DNA from: Prototheca cutis
Taxonomy: Eukaryota; Chlorophyta; Trebouxiophyceae; Chlorellales; Chlorellaceae
DNA length: 64,000 bases
Reading direction: 5' to 3'
NCBI GenBank assembly: GCA_002897115.2
Contig: BCIH01000005.1
Span: 163,308 to 227,307 of the forward strand
Position 1 is the stretch's first letter. Each line of letters opens with the position of its first letter. Positions 34,026 to 45,356 of this stretch are shown here, one piece after another. The position numbers were made by a program, and so were the translations under genes. The notes below the pieces were generated by a model. That model ran no database searches. It was not told the DNA's origin and was given only the letters and a program-made list of their open reading frames with translations.

Positions 34026-36238
34026 TTACGTGCATGTCTTCTTGGCCCCAAGACTGGCGGGCATGTCTTCAGAAAACCAATCTTCCCGCAATTCTACCGC
34101 CGCTGCCTCGATGGCCTTGGCGGGGAGATGTTCTGCCACGTGCCAAACGTTTGAAAACACAAGATCCATGGCCATCAACGGGTCCTTCTTCCTCATTCGC
34201 CACACCAAGCCGCTGACGAGGTACCCATGGTCAGGATGCAGCCGGGATTGGAAGGGAGTGGCTTGATTTAGGCCCCGATTGGCACACGGGGCGTCAGGGG
34301 GACCAGCTGGCTGTCCACGACCGCTGCCTGGGAGCGCTGCAGCAGGAGGCTGCACAGGTGGGTTCTGCTCCGCGTGTCGCGCGCTGGAGGCGCCCTGGCT
34401 GCCACGGGCTCATCGCTAATCTGCTAGTAGCGTGGAACGATCCAGCTCACGACTGTGATCATCAGCTTGATCGGCAGGGGCAGCCCGCAGTCTCGGCAGC
34501 ATGGCCCTTGGGAGGATTGCGCCAGGCTATCGGCGCTCTGACTGGAGTGCAGTGGCTGGATGGAGTCCAGCGCAGTCACATTGCCTCGAATCACCATCTG
34601 CTCCACAGCGGAGGCCATCAGGGAGTCCTTGACGGACCTATTGCGATCACCCGTGTCCTTGAGGGTTGCATTCCAGGGATGCTTCATGACGTTAAGAAAC
34701 TCTTGGCCAGCCATGTCGATCCACGCCTCATCCTCCAACCTGATACACCAGGTGTGCACAGAAGACACCATGCCCTCACCTCTGGTGAGTCAAAGGTCCC
34801 CCACTGCACCGCACCCATCCATTGGTCTGCAGGGATGGGAAGGGAAAGCATGCGGCAGTTGGTCTACACCCTGTGCCCAAGGCCAATTTCCCATGCAGAC
34901 CCCCCCCCAAAAAAAAGCCCCCGGGTCAGTGCACCATCATGTATGTGGCTTGAACGCGCCCAGCCAGTCATCGAAACGGTTTTTCTGGAAAGCGTGCGAG
35001 ACCTTGTGCTCGGCGAGCAACACGCTAAGTATGCCTGTGACTTCCTCATCGACGGGCCGGGAGCTGCCGGGGTCCTTCCAACGAGTGCATTCATCGACGT
35101 CGTGGTGCAATGTCTGCGTATTGACCCTATGATTCCTTTCAGCTGCGTTCACCACAGAAGCCTCAGCCATACAGCAGAGACACAGGCTCAACTGGAAACC
35201 CGGATGCAGCCACACCAGCCTGCGGTGGGGTGGGCGGGATCGCACGGTCCTCTAGGGGTTGTGTGGCAGATGGATAGTACCCGCCCATGCACCAACGCAA
35301 CCAGCACCCATACGTGCTGGATGGCCCTGACCTCGTCAGGGTTTGCATGTGTGAAAATGCAAGCTGGCTCCCGACCTGGAACTGCTCTCTTCACACTTTC
35401 CTGCCAGTCTGCCAGCTCCCTTGTCGTGTTGGTTCAAACAAGCGCAAAGGAAAGAATGCACACTTTCCCGTCGACATCCTTTGTAGAAAGAGTAAACAAC
35501 GCCCAGGGGATGCTGGAGGAGGGAGAGAGCGGCGGAACACAGGGTCTTCAGACGTTGCTGCACTGGCCGACGTCGAAGCAGCCCGTCTGCGTCCGTGAGC
35601 GTACCTTTTCATGGCTGTGATAATGGTCTCGCCAACATAGAGTGGGCAGCGGTTCCAGACCGTTTTCAGGTAATTTTCACCAAAAAACCAAGCAGCCGTG
35701 GCCAATCAACTTGTCGCCGTGTATGTCCAGATACGTGTATGTAAAACTGACAGCCTCCACCTTCTTGTGAAACCTTGTCTGCCGTCGAACGGGTAGATCT
35801 GCCTGTCTCCGCGTCTGAATCGCCCTCATCTGTCTCCGAGTCTGGCTCTTCCCTGGGCCCGTCCATCGGCATGCACTGCAGGCCAGTCAGTTTGCTCGTC
35901 CCATCAGCCACATCCGCCAGTGGACATCAGCACCCAGATGGCCAGTAGGGACCACATCCCCATCCAGGTCCGCACGTTCTACATCACAAAAAATTATCCT
36001 GGTTCCCTTCTTTGGCCCGCGATTTGCAAGCAAAGTCGTGTTGGTTGTCTCTGAGTTGGAGAAGTTTCGCCATTGTGCCATTCCCCACCATGGGCACACG
36101 TGTCACAAGTTCGAAATCAAAAAAATTGTCGCCCTTTCGGGGCAGAGCCTGATGAGATGGTCGTGGCTCGACACCGATTGTACTTTTGAGGTCATACTTA
36201 AACCATCGTGTGGAGTCGTCGCCTGTGGCCTCGGGCAT
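34026..36238 (-). CDS. Unrecognised multi-exon gene, start tentative
   Basis: I do not recognise this protein. The 3' part is supported by agreeing phases: 35003..35113, 34780..34826, 34739 down to 34451, and 34026..34349 (stop), giving about 257 residues. Features: an acidic/Cys segment (HHDVDECTRWKDPGS), a Trp-containing helical region (EDEAWIDMAGQEFLNVMKH), a CCRDC motif before PLPIKLMITV, a Pro-rich linker, and a C-terminal region LHPDHGYLVSGLVWRMRKK ending with a double Lys. Candidate upstream exons, not joined with confidence: one ending at 35281 (ANPDEVRAIQHVWVLVALVH), one ending near 35606 (TVWNRCPLYVGETIITAMKR), an acidic one at about 35779..35879 (EEPDSETDEGDSDAE), and a first exon from the ATG at 36238 (MPEATGDDSTRWFKYDLKS). 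The start is 145 bases from the divergent zinc-finger gene. Confidence 0.45.
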
Positions 36239-36383
36239 CCTTGCCACAACCCAGAAAGCGACTCTGGGACTGGGGACCCCAACCCTGTGCCTAGCCGTCT
36301 CAGATCAGTGCCGTGATTCGGCCTGCAGGACGACACCAGTCCCACGCATGTGATCGTATTTCGCGCATTCGGTGCTCATTTGA

Positions 36384-39300
36384 ATGGCGAAAAAGACCTC
36401 TGCCTCCAAGCTCGAAGAAGGGCCAACTCCAGAACCCAGCGGTGCGCTGCAGATTGTGCGCGCTGCGTGAGCACACCACTCAAGGCTCTGTATGCGACGG
36501 GATCCCCCTTTCTTTCTGGATCTGTTTACCACAAATATTGCTCATCCATGCAGCAGAGGGGCCAAAAGTCCCCAAGAGGAGGACTACCAACCCTGGAGTG
36601 CGACACCAGGGCGGCAGGATCTATGACAGCGAGAATGGCACCACTTGCCACCAGGTCGGTTTTGCTGGTGCAGAACAAGCAAATAATTGCGAATTCAGCA
36701 CGTCGCTCCTGCATGTGGCCATTCTTCCTGGGCATTGGAATGAGATGCACTTGTCTGAAGCATCAAGACTGGGGCACCATCAGCCCCGCCAACCCATCGA
36801 TCTCGGTGCAGTGCCGGCAAAAGACTGTAGAGGTCAAAGCAAAATGCACTACCTGCACCCTGTACTTTTGCCCTCGCTGCCTGGAGAACCGATACAAAGA
36901 AATTGTTGATGAGGTGCGTTGGAGGCTGGATGTTGAAGGGTGTCTCGAGCAGTGATGCCCTTCATGGCCGATTCCACCTGGCTGGAGCAGCAGCGGAGCG
37001 CGCTGACCACATAGTTGTTGTTGTTGTTGGTGGTGGTGGTGGTGGTGGGGGGGGGGGGCACGAGGTTCTGGGGGATGTCTTAATCTGCACATGCTTGCTT
37101 GTACGCGCGTGCATGGAGACTGAACTGTGGTCTTGCCCTTCCTCCAACCCCGCCTCAACCTCTCTATGAAACCGCCTCCTCACCATCTTTCCGGCCCCTC
37201 CCGCTGCTGCTTCAATGGTACTGTAGGTGAATGCACGAGGCAACTGGAGTTGTCCCCGCTGCCAAAAGCTTTGCAACTGCAGCAACTGCCGCAAGGTATG
37301 CGGCTGTTGCTGCCGTCCCACTCCAGGACGATGCGAAAGGCTCTGGCAATGGTGCCTCCAGATTTTTGCAAACCCCCCAGTGCCGAGCCTTTCACTATTT
37401 CAAACCTCCCGTTGCACCTGCAGAAGCAAGGGCTGGAGGCAACGGGCATCCTGGCAAATGTTGCCAAAACCGCTGGCTTCGCTTCCGTCTCCGACCTGCT
37501 GATTCAAAACCCTAATGCCAAGGCTCTGAGCATGTTCAAGCATGAGGCCCCTGCCGCCCAGGACGGGGAGGCGCCTGCGGGAGCTGCGCCAAAGAGGGTG
37601 AAGAAGGAGACCAGTGCTGCCCTGGCAGTTGAATTTGTGGACGACTGTCTCCTTGGAGAGAGGGACACCCCGCTGCCGGTGTGTGTGTGTGTGTGTGTGT
37701 GTCTGTGGTGGGTGATGCGCATGGTCAACCGTTCTCTCCGGCAGCCGGATCTGATTGCTTGTGTTTGGCGAGCAGTGGGTTTTGTCCGGCGACAGCTGTC
37801 AAACCTGGCTCTGTGTGCATGCCTTTGGCTAAACCAGAAGGGATCATGCATGCAGGGAAAAGCATCGCACCGCGGTCAACCCACCCCTCGCAGGAGGCTC
37901 GTGCCCTGGAAATCCAGCTCCCCACTGCGCCACGGGGGGCCGGCAAGGCCTCCAATTCGGCCGACTCGGAGCAGCCGGAACAGCTGTCCCTGAAGGGCCT
38001 CAAGTCTCAAGGCCAGTTGCTGGAGATTCTCGAGTTTGTCGAGGTACGCGTGTGAAGGAAAGGCGGCATCGGGCTGGTACTTTGAAAGGTGAAGAGGCGT
38101 GGGCTCTCTACATATTCAGTGTCAAGCGCCGTGACATGATGGGCACCCCACCCCTACATGGCATCCCCAATGGACGCAATTCTTAGCTCTCCTCCCGTAG
38201 GTGTTCAAACCTCGCTTGAAACTGCGCGGTTTTTGTCCCCTGGGCTTGTCTTGGGAGCTAGTGCATGGCGGGGTCCCGGGGCGCAAGCCCTCAGACCGCC
38301 CCGGCACCAACTGCGGTGCCCTGCATTCCAAGCTCCTCGAACTGGTATGCCTGCTTGTGGGTGAGCGTGTTTCAGTCAGCGTGAAAGCACCGAGTCTGTG
38401 GGTGCCACACCTCACGGCATTCCCCTTCCCCCCTCGTACTCTTCATCACAAGGTCTGGGAAGCGTGGGAGGTCCAGGTGTCGTGCGCCGGCACTGACGAC
38501 TGGCAACGGCACATGCTGCCGTACTTGGAGCGGAAAGATGACACGCCAGCACAGGCTGCGGCCCGCGATGGCCCGGCCGCCCTGGCAGGCAGGATGGCCT
38601 CCGCCCCGGGGGATGGCCCGGACGGCCACGACCAGGCAGGGCGCAGTCTGTCGGTCATTGCTGCCTGTGGCATGACAGAGTACCCACCGGGCGGCTACTG
38701 GGGCTTGGCTGCCGGCACCAGGATTACCATGTTGCATGCCCTCTTGCACGATGCCCTGGACACCTGGCACTTCAGGCACGGCTCGTGTGTCGTGTGGGTG
38801 GGTGGGTGGATGGGTGGGTGGGTTGGGCGCCGGGATGATTGGGGCTGGTGCACATCGCGTTTGACCTCCTAAGCACTTTGGGGAATGTGAGATTAAAGAT
38901 CTCATGCAGGCGATGCCTCCCTGGCATCCTTGGGGGTTTTATGCCGTGTAGGGCCATGTGGGCGCTCAAAGTGCCCTTCAGCCCCCCGGACCCACCCTCA
39001 CAACATGCAGGCAGGCCATTGAAGCCGAGATGGAGACGACTGTTGAGGAAAACAAGGAACGCCGCGCTGAAATCGCCCAGGTGCAGTTCTGCTACGTGCG
39101 ACCGGCCAGATGCGTGCATGCTTGAGGCGGGTCGCCATGTTGAGCAAGAGAATGGTTGCATCGAGAGGTCATCCCACTGCATTTGGGTGGACGCCAGGAC
39201 TACCGACTAAACACCTGAACTGCATTCTTCCTCCGTTCCTTGTGCCCAATTCCAACAACCTCCACGCCGCAATGCTCCCCGACAGGCCCGGAGGGAGGCC

Positions 39301-39985
39301 AAAGCCGCCATGACTGCTGCCCGCAACCAAGAGATTGCGCTGCTCGTGGCAGGGTACGTGTGTGAAAGTTGTGGCGAGGGTGTCGTTGATTGACTTGCAG
39401 AACAAGGAATGTGTTGTGTGGCACCGCTTGCCTTTGGGTGCAGACATGCAAACCTGGATTGAGAATTGCCAACAACGACCCACCCTGCACTGCAGTGCTG
39501 ATGGCAAGGCGATGAGTGTGGAGGAGCAGCGGGCTCTGCTGGCTGAAGCCAAGACCCGGGCCGAAGCCGCCGCAGCTGCCAGTGGTGCCTCCTCGGCCCA
39601 CCTGTCCGGCAACGGGGCCGAGGCCGTCTGGCAGCCCTGCGTCCGCGCGGCGCTGTTAGGCTCCGACCGCGAAGGCCGGGCCTACTGGCGGCTCGCTGCC
39701 GCACCGCGCCTGCTGGCTGGGACCCACGCCACCGGCGCCGGGATGGAGGCTGTGGTGCTGCGCCAGCTGGCGCCGGGGGCTTCGGGCTCTGAGACTGACG
39801 CCTTTGAGGCCTGCCCTGCCACCGCGCTTCTGGCCGCGGCGATGGACCCCCGGGGTCGCGCCGAGTCGGCCCTGCGGGCCAACCTTGCCCGGGCATTTCA
39901 GATCAAGCTGGACAAACCCGGCCTGGCGGCGCGCCTGCCCCTGAAAATCAACGATGCGTTTGCGCAGGGTGTGACAGCGCCGTAG
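36384..39985 (+). CDS. CDCA7-type zinc finger (zf-4CXXC_R1) and DDT-like domain protein
   Basis: Predicted nuclear DNA/chromatin-binding protein. Exons: 36384..36441, 36554..36654, 36812..36913, 37227..37295, 37424..37678, 37894..38043, 38201..38344, 38453..38784, 39011..39080, 39286..39353, 39496..39985; phases close to 612 residues. Residues about 35-135 form the CDCA7-family zinc finger: GRIYDSENGTTCHQ joined to CRQKTVEV, then CTTCTLYFCPRCLENRY, NWSCPRCQKLCNCSNCRK and the diagnostic QGLEATGILANVAK. A DDT-like module follows (LLEILEFVEVF, LHSKLLEL, LAAGTRITMLHALLHDALDT), then a charged helix and a WHIM-like element (LGSDREGRAYWRLA). The same arrangement occurs in plant proteins called monoamine-oxidase A repressor R1-like. 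The exon ending 38784 might instead end at 38775 with a GC donor. A (GT)n repeat follows the donor at 37678. Confidence 0.85.
37014..37058. repeat. TTG/GGT triplets then G9
   Basis: Trinucleotide repeat (TTG)n-(GTG)n running into a G run, in the intron 36914..37226 of the zinc-finger gene. Confidence 0.9.
37679..37702. repeat. (GT)12 microsatellite at a splice donor
   Basis: GT repeat that begins exactly at the donor after exon 37424..37678; any of several GT could be the splice site, but only the first keeps the reading frame used here or multiples of three. Confidence 0.85.
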
Positions 39986-40415
39986 GAGGTGCTGCGGCTC
40001 TATGCTTAAAGACCGTGTCGCGCTTGGCTGGTGCCCTTGGCTGCCCTTGGCAGGCGCTTGCCTGCCGTCAATGGCTTGGGATGCAGCCGGAGGAGCTCCA
40101 TCTGGATCAATGCTGTAAACTCACCTTCCCAACGTTGGTAACTCACCACCACATGTCTGGTAGGGCACTGTCCAATGGGTCGTCACAAAGGATGGCGCCA
40201 CTTCCCATGAAGACTGAGGAAACATCAAGAAACGAGTGATGGCATAGATATTACACACAAAGGAACGTCAATGCGATGCTGGCATCGAGCCCCGTCAGTT
40301 AGCAGCGATTGAAGTGTAGGGGCCAGAAAAAAACGTCTGGGACTCAGGCTCTGTCAGACCCTGTTCTAGTCCAGACAATCGGTCAGTTGAAAAGAAGAGC
40401 AGCAGCCTTGCTCAG
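39986..40415. other. Convergent intergenic region
   Basis: About 430 bases between the stops of the zinc-finger gene and the penta-EF-hand gene. Nothing recognisable. Confidence 0.5.
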
Positions 40416-41419
40416 TCACGTGCAGTTGCTGACGAAATAGACGGCTTGGTTAAAGTTGAGGGTGATGCTCCCACGATTTTGGGGGTCAAACGCCCGGAAC
40501 GCCGCGCTCATGCTCTGGAGGAAGATGGTCATGCCCATAAACTCCGTCAGGCACATTGTCCGAGACCTACTGGGCATGCTACAGGCGGAATGCGTGTGAG
40601 GCAACGTCGTGCTCGAGGGACTGGCCACATCTAGGAACTGGACACACTCGGTTATGGGGATGGGCTTGCCGGCGGCGGCGGCAGCAGCAGTAGCGCTGCA
40701 TGGCTCCACCTCCCCTTGGCCCCTCCAGAGCAGGACACACCCCTTCTTATACACTTATTCAGTTCCGCATACACTCCTCTCAGCCACAACAAACCCCGCC
40801 ATTCATGCCTACCTGTCTGGATCAAAAGACCTGAAGAGGGCCTGGAAAGCGGGTTCGTCCAACTGGAAGCCGGCGTCACGAAGCGCCGTCTTCACCTCTC
40901 GTTCGTCGAGATTGCCGCTCCGGTCGGCGTCGTACCGTCGAAAGGCCTGGGTCACGTTGGACAGGAAGGCATGGAGCCGTTCATACTCCTGTATTGGGGG
41001 AAGAAAGGGGGGAGCATAGGAGAGAAGTCCACAAGGGACGGCATGCACATCCACTGCACCGGACCAACAATGAAAGTGGCTGGAGTCCAGAAACTGCCAC
41101 CCGCAAAAAGCCAGCAAACGCACTGTCAGGTTGATCTTGCCACTTCCATCCGCGTCATACAGTCTGATAATGCACTGCACGGTCTTCAGGCTAAAGTTAA
41201 TCTTGCCCAGGGCCAGTGCCTGCTGCAGCTCAAACACATCCAGGGTCCCGCTCCTGTCCTTGTCGATGATCTCAAACCACTGCCAGGGGGATTGGTGGAC
41301 GCATTGTAACACGCCACATATGCACTGCATAACGCAACATGTGAGCACCAGGCCTTGACGCAATTCGCGAGTCCTCGGCAAAACGCGTTCCACGCACGCA
41401 CCCTCCGGGCATCCGACAT
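40416..41419 (-). CDS. Penta-EF-hand calcium-binding protein
   Basis: Calcium sensor of the ALG-2/sorcin/peflin family. Exons from high to low: 41402..41419, 41124..41279, 40813..40988, 40416..40566; phases close to 166 residues. The first exon codes only MSDARR, and the join to WFEIIDKDRSGTLD gives the usual MSD..WF start. EF-hand loops with calcium ligands: DKDRSGTLDVFE, DADGSGKINLTE and DADRSGNLDERE. Further pseudo-hands are at FDPDRSRTMCLTEF and FDPQNRGSITLNF, the last being the dimer-forming fifth hand of the family. The long Gly/Pro N-terminus of ALG-2 is missing, as in the short plant members. The four exons are well supported by the repeat structure. Confidence 0.88.
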
Positions 41420-42117
41420 CTGCTTTCCCTCGACTCGAGAGGCTCTGTCCTGTCCGTTTAATTCCTCTGAAAATGGAGTGTTTTATGGCTGGCCTTGCTT
41501 AGGAGCGCGGATAAATGCGCAGGCCCTGGATCGAACTCCTCGTCATCAAGCGATCCATATTGGGGGGCCCCCCAGGTTCCATGTCCCTTCTCAAGCTAAG
41601 GGTCCTGGGCACGGGGGCTTTGAGTCAACCCTGCTGGAAATAGTATCCCCGCCAGCACACACAACCCTCTGGCCTCGCCACCAACACAACTACTCGAGGT
41701 GTTTACCAGCGTCAAAAGCAAAGAGATTAGGCACAGCACACAGAGGGCCAGCGTGCACACTGATACGACTCCATTCACACAGGTGTGTGAATGATGGCAA
41801 GGCCACACACGGGAAAGAAATGCCTGGAAAAGGCACAGAGAACCACGAGGTTTTCACGGCAGCCGTCTTTCACAGTGCACGGTGAGAATGCTGGTCTGCA
41901 GGGTAGTAGAGAGGGAGGGGGAGTAAAGGCCAAGGGCAGAAAACCCACACACTTCAATGGTGCCGTGCCCTGCTCCAGCAGAGGCTTCGGACGGCCGGCA
42001 TAGAGACACACACAGTGTTTCCGTGCCTCCTGATCGGCACCCGGTGGCCTCTCGGGCCCCACGGCACACGCCCTGGCCGTCCTCTCTCACACATGCCGGC
42101 ATCCACCAACAGCTCTC
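41420..42117. other. Intergenic between minus-strand genes
   Basis: About 700 bases with the penta-EF-hand promoter and the NOT2 3' UTR; no supported feature. Confidence 0.45.
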
Positions 42118-44680
42118 TCACGCCCCCGCTCCAATGGCGGTGGGCACTGCGGGGCCCTGCCCCGCAGCGTCGACAACAGCCGGCGCACGAAGCGGGCCCC
42201 TGGCCGCCGGCTCAAGCTGGTCAAACTGCACCACCAGGTCATCACGCCGCGTAACCTCCCATGTCGCCGGCTCGAACAGGAAGAAGCTGCCTCGCTCAAA
42301 CCTGCATGTACTAGGCCTCAGGGTTGGATATGAAGGGGGGGACCCACTGGACCCGTGCATGACACAACCCTGTTTCTTGACACCCGCAACCGCAACACAG
42401 CTGTTGCCACACCTGTCCGACTTTTGGGTGGGCTCGCTGCCGGGGACCGCGGTGAGCCAGGCCTTGAGCTCGCGGTGAAAGTACCAGCCCCTGTGTGAAG
42501 CAGTGGTGGGGAAGGAAAGCATTGTCAAGGCTGATCCGTGGGACATTGAGAATGGATGGGTTTCTTCTCCCCGAGCACACACGCCCCACCCAGTCCCCCT
42601 CTCTTGAACCCCCCCCACAACCCCCTCCTCAGTACAGACCCCAACCTGGCCACACCACCCACCCACCTCGCGGCCAGCTCGTCGGCGGCGAGCGATGCAG
42701 TTTCCTCGCCACGCAGCGCATACACGATGTAAAACAACGTGTCGGCCTGGAACCTGCTAAAATGCGCTGGCGTGAGCCGCACCGGCGCGTGCGCAAACAC
42801 CGCTGGCGTCTCGTACTCTGGTGCCGTGACGGCTGTAGTGCCTGCTGCGCCGGCCCCTGCTGTCCCCGCGGCACCTCCAGCACCAACGCCAGTGTCGTCG
42901 TCAAAGGGAGTGGCAAAGCCGGGCCAGACAGGGTCGGCTGAGGCCAGCGCCAGACCCAGACGGGTGAGATCGCTGCCCAGCGCCAGGGCCTGCGCCTCGC
43001 CCTCGCGCGCACGGATGACGTCCACCAGCCCAAGCAGACCCCACCGCGTCGACGACCAAGCCTCGGGGGCACCGGCGGCGGCGGCGGCGGCGTCGGCGCC
43101 AGAGCCTGCAGCGCCAGCCCCCCCGGCCAGGATCGCATGGAGCGCCGCAGCCTGTTGCTGTGCCGCCGCCACCGCTGCGGCCGCAGCCGCCTGCTGCTGC
43201 TGGGGCCCCGCATCGCCACCGGCACCTGCACTTGCAGTTGGTTGCCCTGCGCCCGGCAGCGCGGGGAACTCGTCGTCCTGGAAGGCTGCCGCACCGGCGC
43301 CAGCCTGCGCCACGCCCGACTTCTTGGACATACCCAACAGCGCCGCGTACGTGCCCTCCGCGCCCGTTTCGCCAGCCGCATACTGCTGCTGCTGCTGCGG
43401 GCCTGTGCCGCCGAGGATGGCGGGTTGCTGGCCGCGCGCAGCGCCCGTGCTCAGTGTAGGGAATTCCGAAGCGTCAAAGGCCAGCTGCGGCTGCTGCGCC
43501 GCGGCCTGGCCCGGCGTTCCCGCCTGCTGGCCCGTGGCTGCCGCCGCCGCAGCCGCCGCGTCGTCGTGCATCCCCGCACCGAGCCCTGCCTGTTGCGCGG
43601 CCAGGCCCGCGCTCGTGGCCTTGCTCAGCATGGAAAGCAGGTCGCCGCTGGGAGGCCCGCGGAAACCCGCACCCAGCGCGCCCAGTCGGCCGCCGCCCAG
43701 CGCGGCCTGCTGCGCCTGCTGGCCGCCCTGACCTTGTTGCTGCTGCTGCTGCTGCGCCGCGGCGGCGGCCGCCGCCGCCGCCTGCTGGTGCACCGCCGCG
43801 ACCGAGACGGTGCGCTGCTGCTGCTGCAGCAGAGCCAGACCCGGGTTGTAGCCCGCGGCGGCGGCGCCGGGTGCCGCACCGCCGGCCTGCGGCCCGCGGA
43901 GACCGGCCTGGCCGCCCATTGGCGCGGGCAGGCCGCCCAGCTGCGGGCCCTGCTGCGCACGCTGCGCGAAACTCGCCAGCCCGTACTGCGCCTGCGCTGC
44001 GGCCGCGGCCAGCGCGGCGTTCTGCTGCACGCCCATGCCCAGTCGCGGCGCCTGGCCCAGGCCAAACTGCTGCGTTCACAGTGTCACGTTGTGCGCATTG
44101 GGAAAGGGTATGAGCAGGGACACACGGCCGGACATCAGAAGCACACGAGGAACACGAACGACAGGCGCTCCTGGCCATGTCACGGCATGTCGAGGGATCT
44201 TTGGAAGCAAGCAAGGCGCAACGCATTGCAAGGCCAGATACCCTACCCCTGGCTCTGCCGAGACAGACCTGCTGCAGGTTGGGGTTCAGGCCCACGCCAC
44301 CAAGACGTCCCACCGCCTGGTTTGTACCGGGAATCGCCCCCAGGTTTCCCGTCCTGCAGGACAAGGTACAGTCACATGGCCTCGAGCAATCACCACTGCG
44401 GAATTGAAATCAAACCAGCCGCGTCCTTCCAACCATGCACCTGCCCCCGCACCATCCTACGCGCAGACACCCAGACCAACGATTTCGCATGAAGCCCCGT
44501 CAGTCAGACCTACCGCCCTGTCTGCAATTGGCCCTGCAGTCCGAACCCAGCTCCCCCGTTTTGGAGGCCTTGCAAGGCTTGCATGTTGTTGGTGAGTCCA
44601 AACCCAGCGGGCAGCTGTCCACCGTGAAATTGCGCGTATCGGCCGTCTAGACCCGCTCCATTACCGGTGTTGTTCATCAT
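42118..44680 (-). CDS. NOT2: CCR4-NOT complex subunit 2 (NOT2)
   Basis: Scaffold subunit of the CCR4-NOT deadenylase, which shortens mRNA poly(A) tails. Exons from high to low: 44514..44680, 44269..44353, 42667..44069, 42413..42490, 42118..42301; phases close to 638 residues. The N-terminal two thirds are Gln/Ala/Gly-rich low complexity, with embedded motifs FDASEFPTLS and DDEFPALPG found in NOT2 proteins. The C-terminal NOT2/3/5 box has WGLLGLVDVIR, LALGSDLTRLGLAL, DTLFYIVYALRGEE, and across the last splices RGWYFHRELKAWL and FERGSFFLFEPATWE. Two start codons are possible: the MMNN pair at 44680 or an in-frame ATG at 44770, where GCACAG before the MM might also be an acceptor. Large plus-strand ORFs across 42739-44492 are shadows of the repetitive region. 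Confidence 0.9.
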
Positions 44681-45356
44681 CAGAGCCTGTGCGGGGCGAA
44701 TCGAAAGCTTCAGCAGGCCGCGGAGAGGGGCTCGTTCTTGTCCCGAGGGCCCCAGTCGTGGCCGGCCCATGACACGCAGGTCGGTGCGTCATTCGGCATG
44801 GAACAGGCATGAAGTTCACGTACAACAAGCTATCAAACGTATCATGCCCATAGAACCGGCCCTGTGCGTCTCCTGCTCACCTCATATTCCGTGCTTCCGT
44901 GCCCCGTCCAAACTCTCGCACTGGCCCACGAGCCCAAGGCCCTTCACTCTCTCGTCACAGGGAAGCGATGCACTGCTCTGCTACATGCGTACTGCAAACA
45001 TACTACCGATCTGTGCGTGGATGTCCAAGAAATGGGGCCCTCTGTGGCCTCTCGCAAGGCCGGCTGGCAACCCGGAATTTACAATGGTGTTTGCGGGCAC
45101 CCCGCATTGAGGCCCGCCCACCTTACTCGCAGGACGGCACGCGAAATTTGCAGGCCTTGACTTCTACAGGATTGCTGGAACGTTGATGTTCCTTTTGCGC
45201 CTTGTTGGGTACTTTTCGCCCTGCCTTTGTTGGCCCAAACAGCACGGCACTTGCGGCCCGGGCAAGGGCCATCGGCGCGTGCAGCTTGTTCATTTTGCCT
45301 GGACCACATTGCCGACTGTGGCGTAGTGAGGCCGGGCAGTCGCGGTATCCATTGCA
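44681..45356. other. Divergent intergenic region (NOT2 / eIF3j)
   Basis: About 680 bases between divergent starts of an mRNA-decay and a translation-initiation gene. No motif stands out. Confidence 0.45.

Noticed and set aside
34026..36238. Polycomb VEFS-box (Su(z)12/EMF2) identity for the unassigned minus gene
   Set aside because: An acidic stretch and an EF...WN pattern look faintly similar, but the zinc finger and the rest of the VEFS box are not there.
42739..44492. Large plus-strand ORFs rich in Ala, Pro, Cys and Arg
   Set aside because: Antisense of the Gln/Ala repeats of NOT2; no domain and no phase-consistent splicing.
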